From Camarhynchus parvulus (lineage: Eukaryota > Chordata > Aves > Passeriformes > Thraupidae), in the NCBI RefSeq assembly GCF_901933205.1, contig NC_044573.1, forward strand, positions 49,071,493-49,135,492: DNA of 64,000 nucleotides, written 5' to 3'. Below the pieces are notes generated by a model. It was not told the DNA's origin and did no database searches. It saw only the letters and a list, made by a program, of their open reading frames with translations. Shown here piece by piece: positions 36,601 through 45,351 of the stretch (position 1 is the first letter of the stretch; every line of letters starts with the position of its first letter). The translations under genes were made by a program, and so were the position numbers.

Positions 36601-39140
36601 TAATATTTAGATGGGTACCATTTAGTTTATTTTTTAAAAAAGCCTAAAGTGATTTGAAGTATGTATTAAAAATGGTCATATTTTTATGGAGAACTGACAT
36701 TTCTAAATATTTTTAAAGCACTTACGTTCAATATCCCACACTGTCCTCTTCTGGGGAAAGGCACACAGCTGTCATACAACTGATGTAAGACCACTGTATA
36801 AGACAGGTCACAAGATAAAAGGCAAAATGCAGGGAGAAGACATTTTGTAAACAGATGCAGTTGCTGCATGAAGTCCTTCTCTTCATCTTAGGATTCATCT
36901 TAGTCACTTGTATCTGAGGCAGTGACAATCTCTGAGCTACAGCAAAGGGGCACGTGGCACTCTCCATCAAAAAATGCTGGCTGCAGCACTCCTAGCTTAC
37001 AGTTGCCCCTTTCTCTGACAGTCTTGCCTGCATTTTGGGGAAAGTAAGGAGAAATGGAAATGTCATTCATTTTTTAATGTTCTGCCATGCTGCAGTGTCC
37101 CAGTTTCCCACAGATACCTGTGTTCTGTTCACATGTGTATTTTCATCAAGGTTTCTGGTATCAGTATTTCCTTATACACTTCCTGCTGCACAGGAGAACT
37201 TGATTCACTGTTACTTACTGTAGCTTTTGTTTTCCTCTTGTTGGCTGACTATGTTTTCTCCTTTCACATGGTATCATTAAGTCAATGAGTTGGGCAACTT
37301 ATCGCATGTGATCCTTTTCAAACTCTTTTAATATCCCCTGTTTATTTTTAGTGTTGCTAGATTAAATGGTTTTATAACTAAATTTGTTCAGAGGCAATTT
37401 CAGGGATGTTAATTACATTGATAACAGGTGGGAATTCCCATGGGATTTTTTCCAAATGTTATTTTTGTTTCTTGTTTCTTTACAAAAATAGAAAGTATTG
37501 CCTATGGAACATTGATCTGTAGCTGTGGAGAATAGTAAAAAACCTGCAGTTTATATGATTGCCAGCATTTAGTGGAAAACTCAAATTTTCTTTTTGGTAT
37601 GATTTGAGAGACTGCAATGCAGCAGAAAGAACATTATGCTACAGAAAGCTCTATTATATCGTATGAATAGACAGACATATTGTCAAGAGTTTTTTTGACC
37701 CATTTAGATGTATATGGAAAGCACTTCAAATAACTAAGTAGAACCAGCTAAGGAAGCAATGAAGATGAATAATAGTGCAGTATAGTAAACACAAAATGGG
37801 CTAATTATAGTCTGAAATCAAATACTGTAGTTGGATTTCCAAATTTTTAGTGTGCAGCTGTTCATTCTGGCTCCAGAAGAGAACAGGAATTGCAGGCTGC
37901 TGCAGAAGGAAGCTTGTTGTGCAGAGGATCCAATACTGTATCTTTTGTAATCCCAACTGGAAATGACATTGTAAAGATAATGCAATATGGTTTCAGCCAG
38001 ATTTGCTGGCATTTATTTGTGGACCCCCTCAGGTTTTTCTCTTTAGCTCTCCTCTTTCTTCCATTTGCCTTCTTGTCTCCTACAATATTTCATGAATATA
38101 TATCATACATAGGTCATCTTCTTGAGTCATTGTCAGTGTGGTTAACCCTTTCACTTTGTTACAGACTCTGAAGTGCATTTTCAATTTATTTTCAAACCTA
38201 AAGCATTCTGTAGTCTTTTTCCTTGAAGTCTTGTTATTTATTAAGATCTTTAAACACTACAAACTCAGGTTAACCTTCTGGGTTTCTGGTTTTAAGTTCA
38301 AGCCTTCATCTAGAATAGAGCGTGGGCTGATGAATTCAGAGAAGTTGTGGTTATACTCAAATCAGTCACTGTGTTTTAAGTTGCCTTTGTCACAAGTGGC
38401 ACCACTTCTTATTAGACTAGTGTGGGTCTAGGTAGTGCTTGAAACAACACTATGGCCCCCAAATCCCAATGACCAGCAAGTACACATCTCTCTTCTCAAC
38501 AATTGACGGTGACCTCATGGCTTATCAAGCATGAGACTGAAATTCTGGCTTAATTCTTCAGGAAACTTCCTGTATAATTTTGTTGAACTCTTTTGATTTT
38601 CCATTCCTCAGCACTAGACATTAGGAAAATGTCTATAACAAATTTCTGTATCTGCAAGTATAAGAAGATTTTTCAGATTTGGTCATAAAATGTTTAGATA
38701 TTATGGTGAAAGGATCCTATGACTCTGCAAAGGGAAGAAACACGGCAGGGTCTGGACTTCTGTGTGTCCTTCCTTAATTTAATTTTCAGTTATATTTTTT
38801 TGCCTATTTGGAACAATCAATTGAAACCCAAAGGTTTCCCTGGTTTCCTCATGAGGAGTATGACAAATAGGAGGTTGTTAATTTTCATATTTTTCAGTAA
38901 AGTTAAAAAAAAAAAACCCAAACCAAAACCAATTTAGTTATTTTATAATTTAGAAGCATGCTAAGTCAGAGTACCAACTGATACTAAATTCACAGTATGC
39001 ATTAAGTTCCCTATGGTTTTTGTAAAAATGACACTTGTGAAGGACCTAAATAGATTCTGTTTGCTTTGTAGGTGGTGGACTGTGCTTGGGACGAACTAGT
39101 CAAGATCTATACTCCATCATGTCTGGCAGTTCCTGTTTAG
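519..39140 (+). CDS. PEX7: PEX7, peroxisomal PTS2 import receptor (10 coding exons, 321 aa)
   Basis: Joined coding exons are 519-642, 2026-2083, 3572-3722, 8101-8178, 8481-8589, 18837-18943, 19337-19450, 22446-22501, 28817-28916 and 39072-39140, 966 nt with the stop TAG. The product aligns along its length with human PEX7 (323 aa). PEX7 is a cytosolic WD40 beta-propeller that binds the N-terminal PTS2 signal of enzymes such as AGPS, PHYH and ACAA1 and delivers them to the peroxisome with PEX5L. WD signatures seen are [11 protein letters not shown] (exon 3), [11 protein letters not shown] (exons 4-5), [10 protein letters not shown] (5-6), [10 protein letters not shown] (7) and SYDFTVRFWD (8-9). 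The Gly-Ala at residues 215-216 matches human Gly217-Ala218, where disease variants occur. All introns are GT-AG. The start at 519 was chosen because it matches the human N-terminus in position; an in-frame ATG at 399 is the alternative. The first and last few residues are the least conserved. Confidence 0.97.
1006..1268 (+). mobile_element. CR1 LINE 3' fragment
   Basis: The text GGAGGTTTAGGTTGGATATT, followed by GGTTCTTCACC and GGGCACTGGAACAGGCTCCC, is the conserved 3' part of avian CR1 elements. It ends in TGATTCTG, a degenerate copy of the CR1 tail repeat. The copy is 5'-truncated, as is usual for CR1, and lies in PEX7 intron 1 in the sense orientation. Its GC content and mismatches suggest an older subfamily than the 30.7 kb copy. 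Confidence 0.85.
1473..1536. repeat. 32-bp tandem duplication, two copies
   Basis: Two head-to-tail 32-bp units (1473-1504 and 1505-1536), both beginning GAGGAAAAACCGATG, differ at one base (ATCAG versus ACCAG). The near identity suggests a fairly recent slippage duplication. It would be a plausible length polymorphism. Confidence 0.9.
1745..1805. repeat. A-rich low-complexity tract
   Basis: Runs of A are interrupted by short C runs in PEX7 intron 1. Similar A/C tracts occur at about 17310-17375 and 38906-38935, with complementary T/G tracts at about 53244 and 56268. No element boundaries are visible. Confidence 0.8.
2026..2083 (+). CDS. PEX7: PEX7 coding exon 2
   Basis: It encodes residues 42-61, beginning [13 protein letters not shown] (human CGTLLILDPDEAG). 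This exon is too short for an ordinary ORF search but is fixed by the AG acceptor (TTTAG), the GTAATA donor and the phase match to exons 1 and 3. It supplies a strand of the first blade. Confidence 0.93.
2084..3571 (+). other. PEX7: PEX7 intron 2
   Basis: Phase-2 intron, GTAATA to TTTAG, about 1.5 kb of AT-rich unique sequence. I see no repeat, ORF or RNA gene of note. Confidence 0.9.
3572..3722 (+). CDS. PEX7: PEX7 coding exon 3
   Basis: It encodes residues 61-111. The block [17 protein letters not shown] is identical to human and is followed by the first clear WD signature, [11 protein letters not shown]. The exon ends exactly on a codon boundary (GAG, then GTAAAT). Confidence 0.96.
3723..8100 (+). 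other. PEX7: PEX7 intron 3
   Basis: Phase-0 intron, GTAAAT to CTACAG, about 4.4 kb. It is mostly AT-rich unique sequence. A GC-richer patch around 5815-5960 contains short open frames on both strands but no recognisable protein. No repeat family was identified. Confidence 0.9.
8101..8178 (+). CDS. PEX7: PEX7 coding exon 4
   Basis: It encodes residues 112-137, including [20 protein letters not shown], identical to human at almost every position. The exon stops between Leu and Trp of the WD signature (KL before the donor GTATGT, WD after the next acceptor). Confidence 0.96.
8179..8480 (+). other. PEX7: PEX7 intron 4
   Basis: Phase-0 intron of 302 bases, GTATGT to ATTCAG, with a T-rich polypyrimidine stretch before the acceptor. 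Nothing else is seen. Confidence 0.9.
8481..8589 (+). CDS. PEX7: PEX7 coding exon 5
   Basis: It encodes residues 138-173 plus one base. It begins [16 protein letters not shown] and runs through [16 protein letters not shown], almost identical to human. The GH dipeptide and the following residues form the inner strands of a blade. The donor is GTAAGT. Confidence 0.96.
13997..14565 (-). mobile_element. Solo LTR of an avian endogenous retrovirus (copy 1)
   Basis: The + strand begins TGTTGTGGTTTAACCCCAGC and ends AAAACCAGCGCA, so the element has TG...CA ends. Sense is the minus strand: reading that way, a degenerate TATA (GTATACAAAG) lies near 14290 and an ATTAAA polyadenylation signal near 14100, in the order U3 to R. 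The pattern matches a common solo-LTR family of neoavian genomes, probably ERVL-type; I cannot confirm the subfamily name. No internal viral sequence is attached. I could not find a clear target-site duplication, which fits an old insertion. Confidence 0.8.
15280..15855 (-). mobile_element. Solo LTR of the same family (copy 2)
   Basis: It begins TGTTGTATTGGTTTAACCCC and ends CCAAAATCAGAACA on the + strand, with the same internal landmarks as the copy 0.7 kb upstream (AAGACAGTTTAATAGGTAAAG; CCTTTGGTCAGCTG). Orientation is minus. It differs from copy 1 at many positions and indels, so the two look like separate insertions and not the paired LTRs of one provirus. No coding remnant lies between them. 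Confidence 0.8.
16107..16283 (+). mobile_element. CR1 LINE 3' fragment
   Basis: The text AAACTGAAAGAGGGTGGGTT, then TTAGGAAGAAATTCTATAC, then GAACAGGTTGCCCAGAGAAG, is close to the CR1 3' consensus. The copy continues through GGATGGGGCTTTGAGCAACC and TGGTCTAGTAGAAG. It is truncated at both ends and lacks the terminal TTCTATG tail. It lies in PEX7 intron 5, sense orientation. Confidence 0.9.
17310..17375. repeat. A/C-rich low-complexity tract with (CAA)n
   Basis: A-rich runs, C runs and a short CAACAACAACAA stretch make up this tract in PEX7 intron 5. Confidence 0.8.
18837..18943 (+). CDS. PEX7: PEX7 coding exon 6
   Basis: It encodes residues 174-209. It begins with GDQTLRIWD, completing the signature started in exon 5, and continues [19 protein letters not shown] (human [19 protein letters not shown]). 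The donor is GTATAA, a weaker match at +5 than the other donors. Confidence 0.96.
18944..19336 (+). other. PEX7: PEX7 intron 6
   Basis: Phase-0 intron of 393 bases, GTATAA to CATCAG. The acceptor has a poor polypyrimidine tract (TTTATGAAATCATCAG). No feature is seen inside. Confidence 0.9.
19337..19450 (+). CDS. PEX7: PEX7 coding exon 7
   Basis: It encodes residues 210-247: [19 protein letters not shown] and then [17 protein letters not shown]. The region is nearly identical to human. It carries Gly215-Ala216, equivalent to human Gly217-Ala218, both sites of rhizomelic chondrodysplasia variants. The donor is GTAAGT. Confidence 0.96.
19451..22445 (+). other. PEX7: PEX7 intron 7
   Basis: Phase-0 intron, GTAAGT to TTGCAG, about 3 kb. 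A perfect 20-bp palindrome sits at 20590-20609. Overlapping open frames on both strands at 20727-21125 resemble nothing known. No mobile element was recognised. Confidence 0.9.
20590..20609. repeat. Perfect 20-bp palindrome
   Basis: GCTGCCTCTATAGAGGCAGC equals its own reverse complement. It has no spacer, so it can form a short cruciform only with a strained centre. No binding factor is recognised. Confidence 0.9.
22446..22501 (+). CDS. PEX7: PEX7 coding exon 8
   Basis: It encodes residues 248-266 (split codon): [18 protein letters not shown] plus AG of an Arg codon. The shortest coding exon, set by the TTGCAG acceptor and GTACAG donor and by exact phase with exon 9. Confidence 0.94.
22502..28816 (+). 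other. PEX7: PEX7 intron 8
   Basis: Phase-2 intron, GTACAG to TGTAG, 6.3 kb. It contains a degenerate CA/TA-rich stretch (about 23938-24030), a GGT-rich run near 24160, and a possible very old CR1 remnant near 26790. Otherwise AT-rich unique sequence. Confidence 0.9.
23938..24030. repeat. Degenerate CA/TA microsatellite
   Basis: Imperfect alternating ACATGTACATACATG, CACACACACATGG and CACACATACACATACA units lie within PEX7 intron 8. Confidence 0.75.
28817..28916 (+). CDS. PEX7: PEX7 coding exon 9
   Basis: It encodes residues 266-299: [20 protein letters not shown] followed by [13 protein letters not shown]. Human has [20 protein letters not shown], so this copy carries the canonical WD dipeptide where human has WN. 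The donor is GTAAGA. This exon includes the position of the common human truncating variant (Leu292 in human numbering). Confidence 0.96.
30712..31196 (+). mobile_element. CR1 LINE, best-preserved 3' copy
   Basis: It runs from the end of the reverse-transcriptase ORF region (GGACATGGACCTCTTGGAAT; GACAGGCTGAGAGAGTTGGG; TTCAGCCTGGAAAAGA) through the 3' UTR to the intact tail ATTCTATGATTCTATG. Deletions near 31045 remove part of the usual GCTGTGGATGCCC block. It is 5'-truncated, about 485 bp, and sense to PEX7. Confidence 0.95.
32371..32460 (+). mobile_element. 3' end fragment of an LTR related to the intron 5 copies
   Basis: AGTGTGGTACTCAGTTGCTG, then GCAGGGATTAAACCATGACA, is the reverse complement of the first ~90 bases of the LTRs at 13997 and 15280. 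The element is therefore in + orientation here, and only the end of its U5 side remains. It is directly followed by CACACACAC. The 5' part is missing or too diverged to see. Confidence 0.6.
38906..38935. repeat. A-rich/AACC low-complexity tract
   Basis: A run of twelve A is followed by CCCAAACCAAAACC, just before the last PEX7 exon. Confidence 0.75.
39072..39140 (+). CDS. PEX7: PEX7 coding exon 10 and stop
   Basis: It encodes residues 300-321: [15 protein letters not shown] and then SCLAVPV, stop TAG at 39138-39140. Human ends VADCSWDETIKIYDP and then ACLTIPA. This strand closes the propeller. Conservation is lower than in the middle exons but the length is identical. Confidence 0.95.
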   Translation: MVDCAWDELVKIYTPSCLAVPV

Positions 39141-39512
39141 AAGAGAAGATGATCTGACACGCCAGGAACCTTTCTCTCTCTGCCACAACCAGACTTGTGC
39201 TAAAGTGTCAACAGTGTCACTAATCTCAGTATCTCTTTATAAGTAGAACTTCTTGAATGGAGTGTTGTGCACTTGAGCATGTGGAGACTTCAGGGCTGAG
39301 TTTACTGTGCAGGTAGTACTTGAGTAGCAAAATGTTCCACAGCTCCTCAGAGGCTGAAGAGTGGCCATAGCAGATATCAGTGGTGTCTTCAGAACAGAAT
39401 AACCAACATGAGTTTGTGATCTGTCTGGCTAATGGTGAGAGCAGAGGCCTGAATCTTCTTGTCCTTATAAAGATTAAAAAAAACTGGCAGCGTGTTTTGA
39501 GATGTCACTGTA

Positions 39513-39556
39513 GAAAAGAAAAGAAAGGAAAGGAAAAGAAAAGAAAAGAAAATAAA
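39513..39556. repeat. (AAAAG)n microsatellite
   Basis: About eight AAAAG/AAAGG units run directly into AATAAA. Both the repeat and the signal lie in the predicted PEX7 3' UTR. Confidence 0.9.
39551..39556 (+). terminator. PEX7: Candidate PEX7 polyadenylation signal AATAAA
   Basis: Canonical hexamer 411 bases after the stop codon. It is followed by T-rich and TGT-containing sequence (TTTTTACTG; GTTTGTATC), as expected for a downstream element. Confidence 0.55.
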
Positions 39557-39589
39557 GGCTTTTTACTGTAAAGTACTGTAATGTCAACT

Positions 39590-42500
39590 GAAGTTTGTAT
39601 CACCCAGATGCATTTATGTTTTGCTGTGAGTCATGTTGCATTATTTTCTTTTGCAATATGATGCATTTACTCTTGATCGACAGTAAATGTCATAGTTTGT
39701 AGCCAGTTGATTTGTTTGACCTTTTTGATTGCCGCTTCACAAAGATAGTAAAGGTGATTTTCATATATTTTTCCTTTGTATCTCTTTGAGTAAAACAGTT
39801 GATGACGTTATGTAGAAAGATACTCTGATAATAGAGAAAATGGTTATGAAAAATGGAAATATATACAAAACTAATTGGATCATAATCCTCAAGATTTGGA
39901 GATAGGGCAACCATCTCTTCTATTAGACTTGTCTTCTATTTTCACTTAGAAAGCTCTTGCAAGAAATAGAAGTGGAAAGTGGCCATAAATCCAGTGTTTC
40001 AGGACTTCTGACAGCCTGGCCAAAGTGAGAAGTGATGTCCAGACCAGTTGACCTATATACATGCAGATTAGTTGTGTGATACAAGCATAGCAGATCCAGC
40101 ATGGCCAAACTATTGCAGTCACTACAATATGCACAACATGTTCTAGCTATGTTGAATACTTTGCCTTCCCAGTTTGACCCCTCAGCCCACATGCTGATAC
40201 TTCCATCTAAGTTTTCTGGGGCAAGTAGAGATGTTCAGATATTATGTTTATCCAAACATCTCTGAATAGTGTTTTAGGATTGCAGCACTCATTGGTATGT
40301 GTTAGCCTTCTTTCCTTGTTTCCTGCTAGCCATCTTTTTTTACCTTCTTAAAACTGTCTCCTTTATGCTGTTAGCCCATCTCAACTACCACTACCATCAA
40401 AAGACTCTTTGCAGGTTGGGTCTTTGCAGATCTCTGGCCAGGTTTTCATAGTGGTGTTAATAAATGCTTTACCCTTCTGGGTTGTAGCACTCATAGATCA
40501 GCCAATAGCAGACACTGCCAGATCTGCTGGGTGCTTTGAAGCAAAGAAGGAAAGAATTCAGCTGAGCTAAGACCTGCAAATTGTAAGGAAAGACTGATTG
40601 ATCTATCTTGGAGAAAGAGCCAGGGAACTAACAGGTAGCCACAGGGAAACATGCATATATTGATGGGGTATATAGGGCTGGACAGGAAGAAACTTTCTTC
40701 TACAACATGGCAATTTGGATCCCATTTGGATCCTGCATTTTTCTTGGTCAAATGCAAACTGCCCCTGGACTGACATCTTTTTGAGTTGAATTAATAACAA
40801 AAAATAGATTTTATCTTTTTTTATACAGTGTGCTGTACCAAATCCGAACCTTTTAATGCACTTTAATTCTGTGTGCTGAGGAATAATGCAAAATAAAGCT
40901 GTGCTGCATGCAGCTTTCAGCAGTACCATGGGCCATAAAATCTAATTTTAGGCATTAAAATTGATTATTTCAACTTCAATAGTTCCTCCACTCTTCTGTT
41001 TTATCTCCCTTTTCTGCTTTGATTACTAGTTGCTTATCTGAGTGGAACATTTTGATGGCAGGTGTGTATTTTATATGCATGTTTCTGGGGGGACAGGGAG
41101 AGTGGGTTATTCCAGAATGCTGCCATAGCCTATCAGTTGGAAGGGAAAATGTAGAAAACCTAGTGCAGGGGGAAAAATTAGGAATTCTGAACATGCACAC
41201 TCAGCACATGGATTAAATCTTTCCTCAACTGCCTTCTCTCCCTTCATGTCCTGGTTAGCTTCAATGCTGAGGGTTGCTGTATCCGGATTTATTTCTCTTG
41301 AAAGATGAGCACATCCAGAAGATGCACATAGTAAATAAAAACTGTGGCCTTTAATCTTGCTGTGTGATCTTTGAATGGCGAGAATGTGCTGTAACATTTC
41401 TGCACTGTAACAGAAAAAACAATTTGGCAATAGTTGTTGCTGATTCTTAATTCTCAGGGAATATTTGCTATAGTTGTTTTGAAAAAAATACTTATTTTAT
41501 GACCAAAATACTAGCTTCCAATCTTTTTTTTCATTTACTGAAACAGTTAACAACAACAACAATCTAAAACGTGTAATGTTTTCTGCTTTCAAACTTGCTC
41601 CTGTGAAATATTTTGTTTTATTTAAGTCTGGGTTTCTCTTTGGTTTAAGAAACATATTGATTAATCAAGTTCTAAAGGCATGAATTTGTTGTTCTATAAT
41701 GCTATTAAATTAATTGCACACAGTATCTTTGGCTATACTCTTGTGTTCACTTCCCCAATTAAGAAATGTTGTTCAAAAAGTAAATGCTGTGAAAGATACT
41801 GAGAGTATCTTCTAAGAAGAATATCATAACCATGGTTTATTTAATGTATGAATACTGGGTGATGGTCACATTGTTCCCCTGTACTGGTAGAGACCATACT
41901 TTATGCAACTTTTCCTAGCTGTGTGCCCCATCAGATATTCATTTTCATAAAGGAAAGCTATTTCAAATTATTCTTTGTGTCTGCTTGTGCAGAGTATATG
42001 TCAGTGATGAAGTGATCTCTTTCTTCTAGCCAAGTACAGTGCTGGCCTCAAATTTTGCTGCATAAGCAGGCTGTACTGTGCCTTTCAGTAGTACTGCTCA
42101 GCTGTGCTCAGGGTCATGCAATGGGGAATGGATACAACTCTACACAGTTCTTCCCTGATAGACCTGATGGTTGCATTAGACTCTAATTAAGGCAAATTTT
42201 CCATTGAACATTTTATAGTGGTCTTGAACATTTTCATCCAAGAAGCCGTTATAAAAAATCAATGCCCTTAGCAAGACACCAATTTGCTGCATTTTTTGTT
42301 TTCCTCTCACCTGTGTCATTGTAGCTAGGTGAAATGCAGAACTGAGCCTAATTTCCTTTAAACAACAAGAGTTAAGGTATCATAATCATCTCATTAGGGT
42401 AAGGAACCACAGAGCCATTCATTGCTATGACCTGCCCCACTGCCAGGCCAAAATTTAAACAGAGTCAGTGTATGAACTGAGCAGCCACTGTTCCCTCTGG

Positions 42501-44160
42501 ACACATGAACAGCCAGTGTGGGGAAAGTTCCTTCACTGCAGTGTCCCGTCTGATAATATCTCCCTGTTGCTTTATTCAATTCCTCCCCAGTGAAGAGCAG
42601 GAGAACACTTTGTGTGACTGTGGAGTGGTGGAGAGGCAGTGGGAGACTAGTACTGAACCTGGCCTCCATCCATGTTGAGAAAAGGGTGGCTTGGCAAGGG
42701 ACAACAGCTTCCTCTCCACCTCCCTTTCCTGTCTATAGACAAAATTAGGAGTACCATGAGAGAGATTGCAAGAGAAGCTGCCCTTATAGCACAGGTGAGT
42801 TCCAAAAGATAGGATTTGGCACTTGGAACACTTGACTTTCCAAATTGAGCATTGGTGCAGCTGCTCTTTGAGTTCTCCATTTAGTTCTGGGCCCCACAAT
42901 TTAAGGAGGATGTGAAGTTCCTTCAATGCATCCAGAAGTGTACCTCAAAGCTGGTGAGAGGGCTGGAAGGCATGTCCTGTGAGGAGAGGCTGAGGGCTTT
43001 GGGCTTGTCTAGTTTGAGCAAAGGAGACTGAGAGGAAACATCATCACTTTCTGATGCTTCCCAAGGAGGGCAAGAGGATAGGGAGCTGCTGATCTCTTCC
43101 CCTTGGGACTCAAGTGATAAGATGTGTGGGAATGGTTCAAAGATGCACCAGAGGAGGTTTAGACTGGACCTTCAGAAGTATTTCTTTACTAAGCAGGCAT
43201 TCAAACACCAACAGACTTCCTAGAGAGGTGGTTGATGTCCCAAGCTTGTCAGTGTTTAAGAGGCTTTTGGAAAATACCCTTAACAACATGATTTAATTTC
43301 TGCTCAGCCCTGAATTGGACAGGCAGTTGGGCTAGGATGATCATTCTACAGTCCTTACAAATGAAATAGTCTATTAAAATTTTTGTTTCTGATGCATTTG
43401 TTTTTGTGTTTCAGTCAAGGAACTATTTAGCCCCCAAAGCAGTTTTTCAACCTGATATTCTGTAGTGTCAGAGATTCACTTCTCTAGTGATAATTTCACT
43501 GGTGAGGTGACAAAATTGTTTCTGCCAGAGGATACACTCTGGTATAGTCCAAATTACTACAGTGTTTCCAGAAAGAACAGTCTGATTTTTTTCCATCTGC
43601 ACTTACCTGGCCGAAGGAGTTGTTTTTATCCCATGTGCAAACACTGTCAAGGTGATCCACACTTTTCATTAAATTTTGTTGCATGTGGGCTTGGGGTGAG
43701 TCCAAATAGAGGCTGATGTAAATGTATTGGCACTTTTCTCCAGTGGGTTCTGAAACCAGGCTTGGCCTCCAGTACCTACGGTTTCTTTTCCTGGCTTACC
43801 AGTTTTCATCTTCAGACACTCAATGCACCTCGTTTCATTTTATAAGCCTTGCCCTATCTCCTTTACCCTGCCTGTCCTGATGAGAGAAATCGATGGATGA
43901 TTATAAGGTAGCTCTGAATAAAATTATAGTTTTTCCTTCCCTTGTGTTGCCTGACACTGCAGGAGAGTGGTAAAGGGGACAGGCTGCCCAAGAGAACTGC
44001 TTTTGCGTTGCCTTTTCCTTAGAGTCGATATGGTCTATTGCCATCTCCTGTTAAAACTTTCATCTGTAAAGTCGAGAAAAGCGACCAGCTTTTTTAAGCT
44101 TTACCAGGCTTTAAAACATCACTTTTAAAAGCTGTGTGACTACCAGCTTTTGGTGACTTC
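39590..44160. other. PEX7-SLC35D3 intergenic region
   Basis: About 4.6 kb of mostly AT-rich unique DNA. It includes an AATAAA at 40892 followed by the 12-bp palindrome GCTGCATGCAGC, a short CAACAACAACAAC run near 41552, and one CR1 copy (about 42882-43351). Open frames are short, overlapping and on both strands. Enhancers for SLC35D3 could lie here but none is recognisable. Confidence 0.85.
42882..43351 (+). mobile_element. CR1 LINE 3' fragment, diverged
   Basis: GTTCTGGGCCCCACAATTTA, then GAGGAGAGGCTGAGGGCTTT, GGTTTAGACTGGACCTTCAG and CTAGAGAGGTGGTTGATGTC follow the CR1 order from ORF2 end into the 3' UTR. The copy is more diverged than the one at 30.7 kb and seems to belong to a different subfamily. 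It ends near GGATGATCATTCTACAG. Confidence 0.8.
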
Positions 44161-44581
44161 TCAAGGCAATTCCCTCTGATAGAACCCGATTCTCCCTGCT
44201 TTTCTTAGCAGCGGTCCCCGTTTCTGCCGTTCGCAGCCCGATAAGCCGAGGCAGCAGGGGGGCAGTGGGAGGGATGCTGCCGGCAGGCTCGGTAGATGCT
44301 TTTTCCCGGGAGGCCGTATACTTATGGAGAATAGGAAAAGCGGTACTCCCTGCTTGGGAATTTGCGGACCTTCACTGATCTCCCCGCTCCGGGAGACCTG
44401 GGGCTTCCTACGGCCCTTACACATTATTTTCGGGCCGGTGGCACTCGGCTGCGGAGCTGAGGGCGCCCCGCGGCTTTCCCGGCACGGAAAGCACCTCAGT
44501 GCCCGCTCCCGTGCTGCACCCGAGCGGGGTCGGGAGGGTTTGCGGACAGCGGGAGGCTTCCCATCCCCGCTGAGCCGGGCG

Positions 44582-44765
44582 TGCTCCGGGGGACACCGCG
44601 GGACGAACCTGGAAACACGGGGGGCGGGGGCAGCCGGATGGGGGACACCGAGAGCGGCGACGCAGACACACCGGGGATGGCGTGGGGACACACCGGGGGC
44701 GGGGAGGGGACGCGGATAGGAGGGGAGACACGCTGGGGGCGGCGCGGGGGGGACACGTCGGGGGC
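44582..44765. repeat. Degenerate GC-rich minisatellite in the SLC35D3 5' region
   Basis: Variants of GGGGACAC(AC)CGGGGGCGG recur about six times: GGGGGACACCGCGG, GGGGGACACCGAGAG, GGGGACACACCGGGGGCGG, GGGGAGACACGCTGGGGGCGG, GGGGGGACACGTCGGGGGCGG. G runs are closely spaced, so quadruplex formation is plausible. Confidence 0.65.
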
Positions 44766-44915
44766 GGCGGCCGCCCTGCCGGGAGCGCGTCCTGCCTCCT
44801 CCCGCCCCCTGCCTCCGCTCCTCGCCGTCCCCCCGCGCCGCCGCCGCCGCGGCGGGTGGCCGGGCGGGCGGGCGGCAGAGCCGGGGGCCCGGCGGCGGGG
44901 CCGGGCGCGGGCAGG

Positions 44916-45351
44916 ATGCTCCGGTGGCGGGGCCGGGCGCGGGGCGTCGCGGTGGCGGTGGCGCACGGGCTGTGCTCGGGCTCGCTGAACATCCTGCTGA
45001 AGTTCCTGCTGGCCCGCTACCACTTCGCCTTCCTGACGCTGCTGCAGTGCCTCAGCAGCGCGGCGGCGGCGCTGGGGCTGGAGGCGCTGCGGCGGCGGGG
45101 GCTGGCGGCGCTGCCGCCCTTCGGGCCCCGCCTGGCGCGCCCCTTCGCCGCCGTGGCCGCCCTGGCCACCCTGCAGTCCACCCTCACCCTCTGGTCGCTG
45201 CGCGGCCTCAGCCTCCCCATGTATGTGGTCTTCAAGCGCTGCCTGCCCCTCGTCACGCTGGTCACCGGCGCCCTGGTGCTCCGCGACGGCATGCCATCGC
45301 CCGGCGTCCTCGTCGCCGTCCTCATCACCACCTGCGGCGCCGCGCTGGCCG
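44916..45351 (+). CDS. SLC35D3: SLC35D3 coding exon 1
   Basis: It encodes residues 1-145 plus one base, covering membrane segments 1-5. The N-terminal RWRGRARGVAVAVAHG aligns with human RGRVLGISVAIAHG. Codon use is extremely GC-rich (third positions nearly all G or C), in contrast to exon 2. The donor is GTGAGC. Confidence 0.96.

Larger units (their letters stand above)
28917..39071 (+). other. PEX7: PEX7 intron 9 (10.2 kb)
   Basis: Phase-0 intron, GTAAGA to TTGTAG. It contains a well-preserved CR1 (about 30712-31196), a 3' LTR fragment (about 32371-32460) and an A-rich tract (about 38906-38935). Short open frames on both strands (for example 35389-35676 and 36201-36566) do not resemble known proteins. 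The rest is AT-rich unique sequence. Confidence 0.9.
39141..39585 (+). other. PEX7: PEX7 3' UTR (inferred)
   Basis: Following the stop, a possible ATTAAA occurs at 39473-39478 and AATAAA at 39551-39556, the latter at the end of an AAAAG microsatellite. Cleavage 15-30 bases after it would give a 3' UTR of about 440 bases. A further AATAAA at 40892-40897 could give a longer form. Confidence 0.55.

Noticed and set aside
44682..44915. Upstream in-frame extension of SLC35D3
   Set aside because: The open frame is explained by GC richness, the extra sequence is Gly/Pro/Arg-rich, and the human start aligns with 44916.
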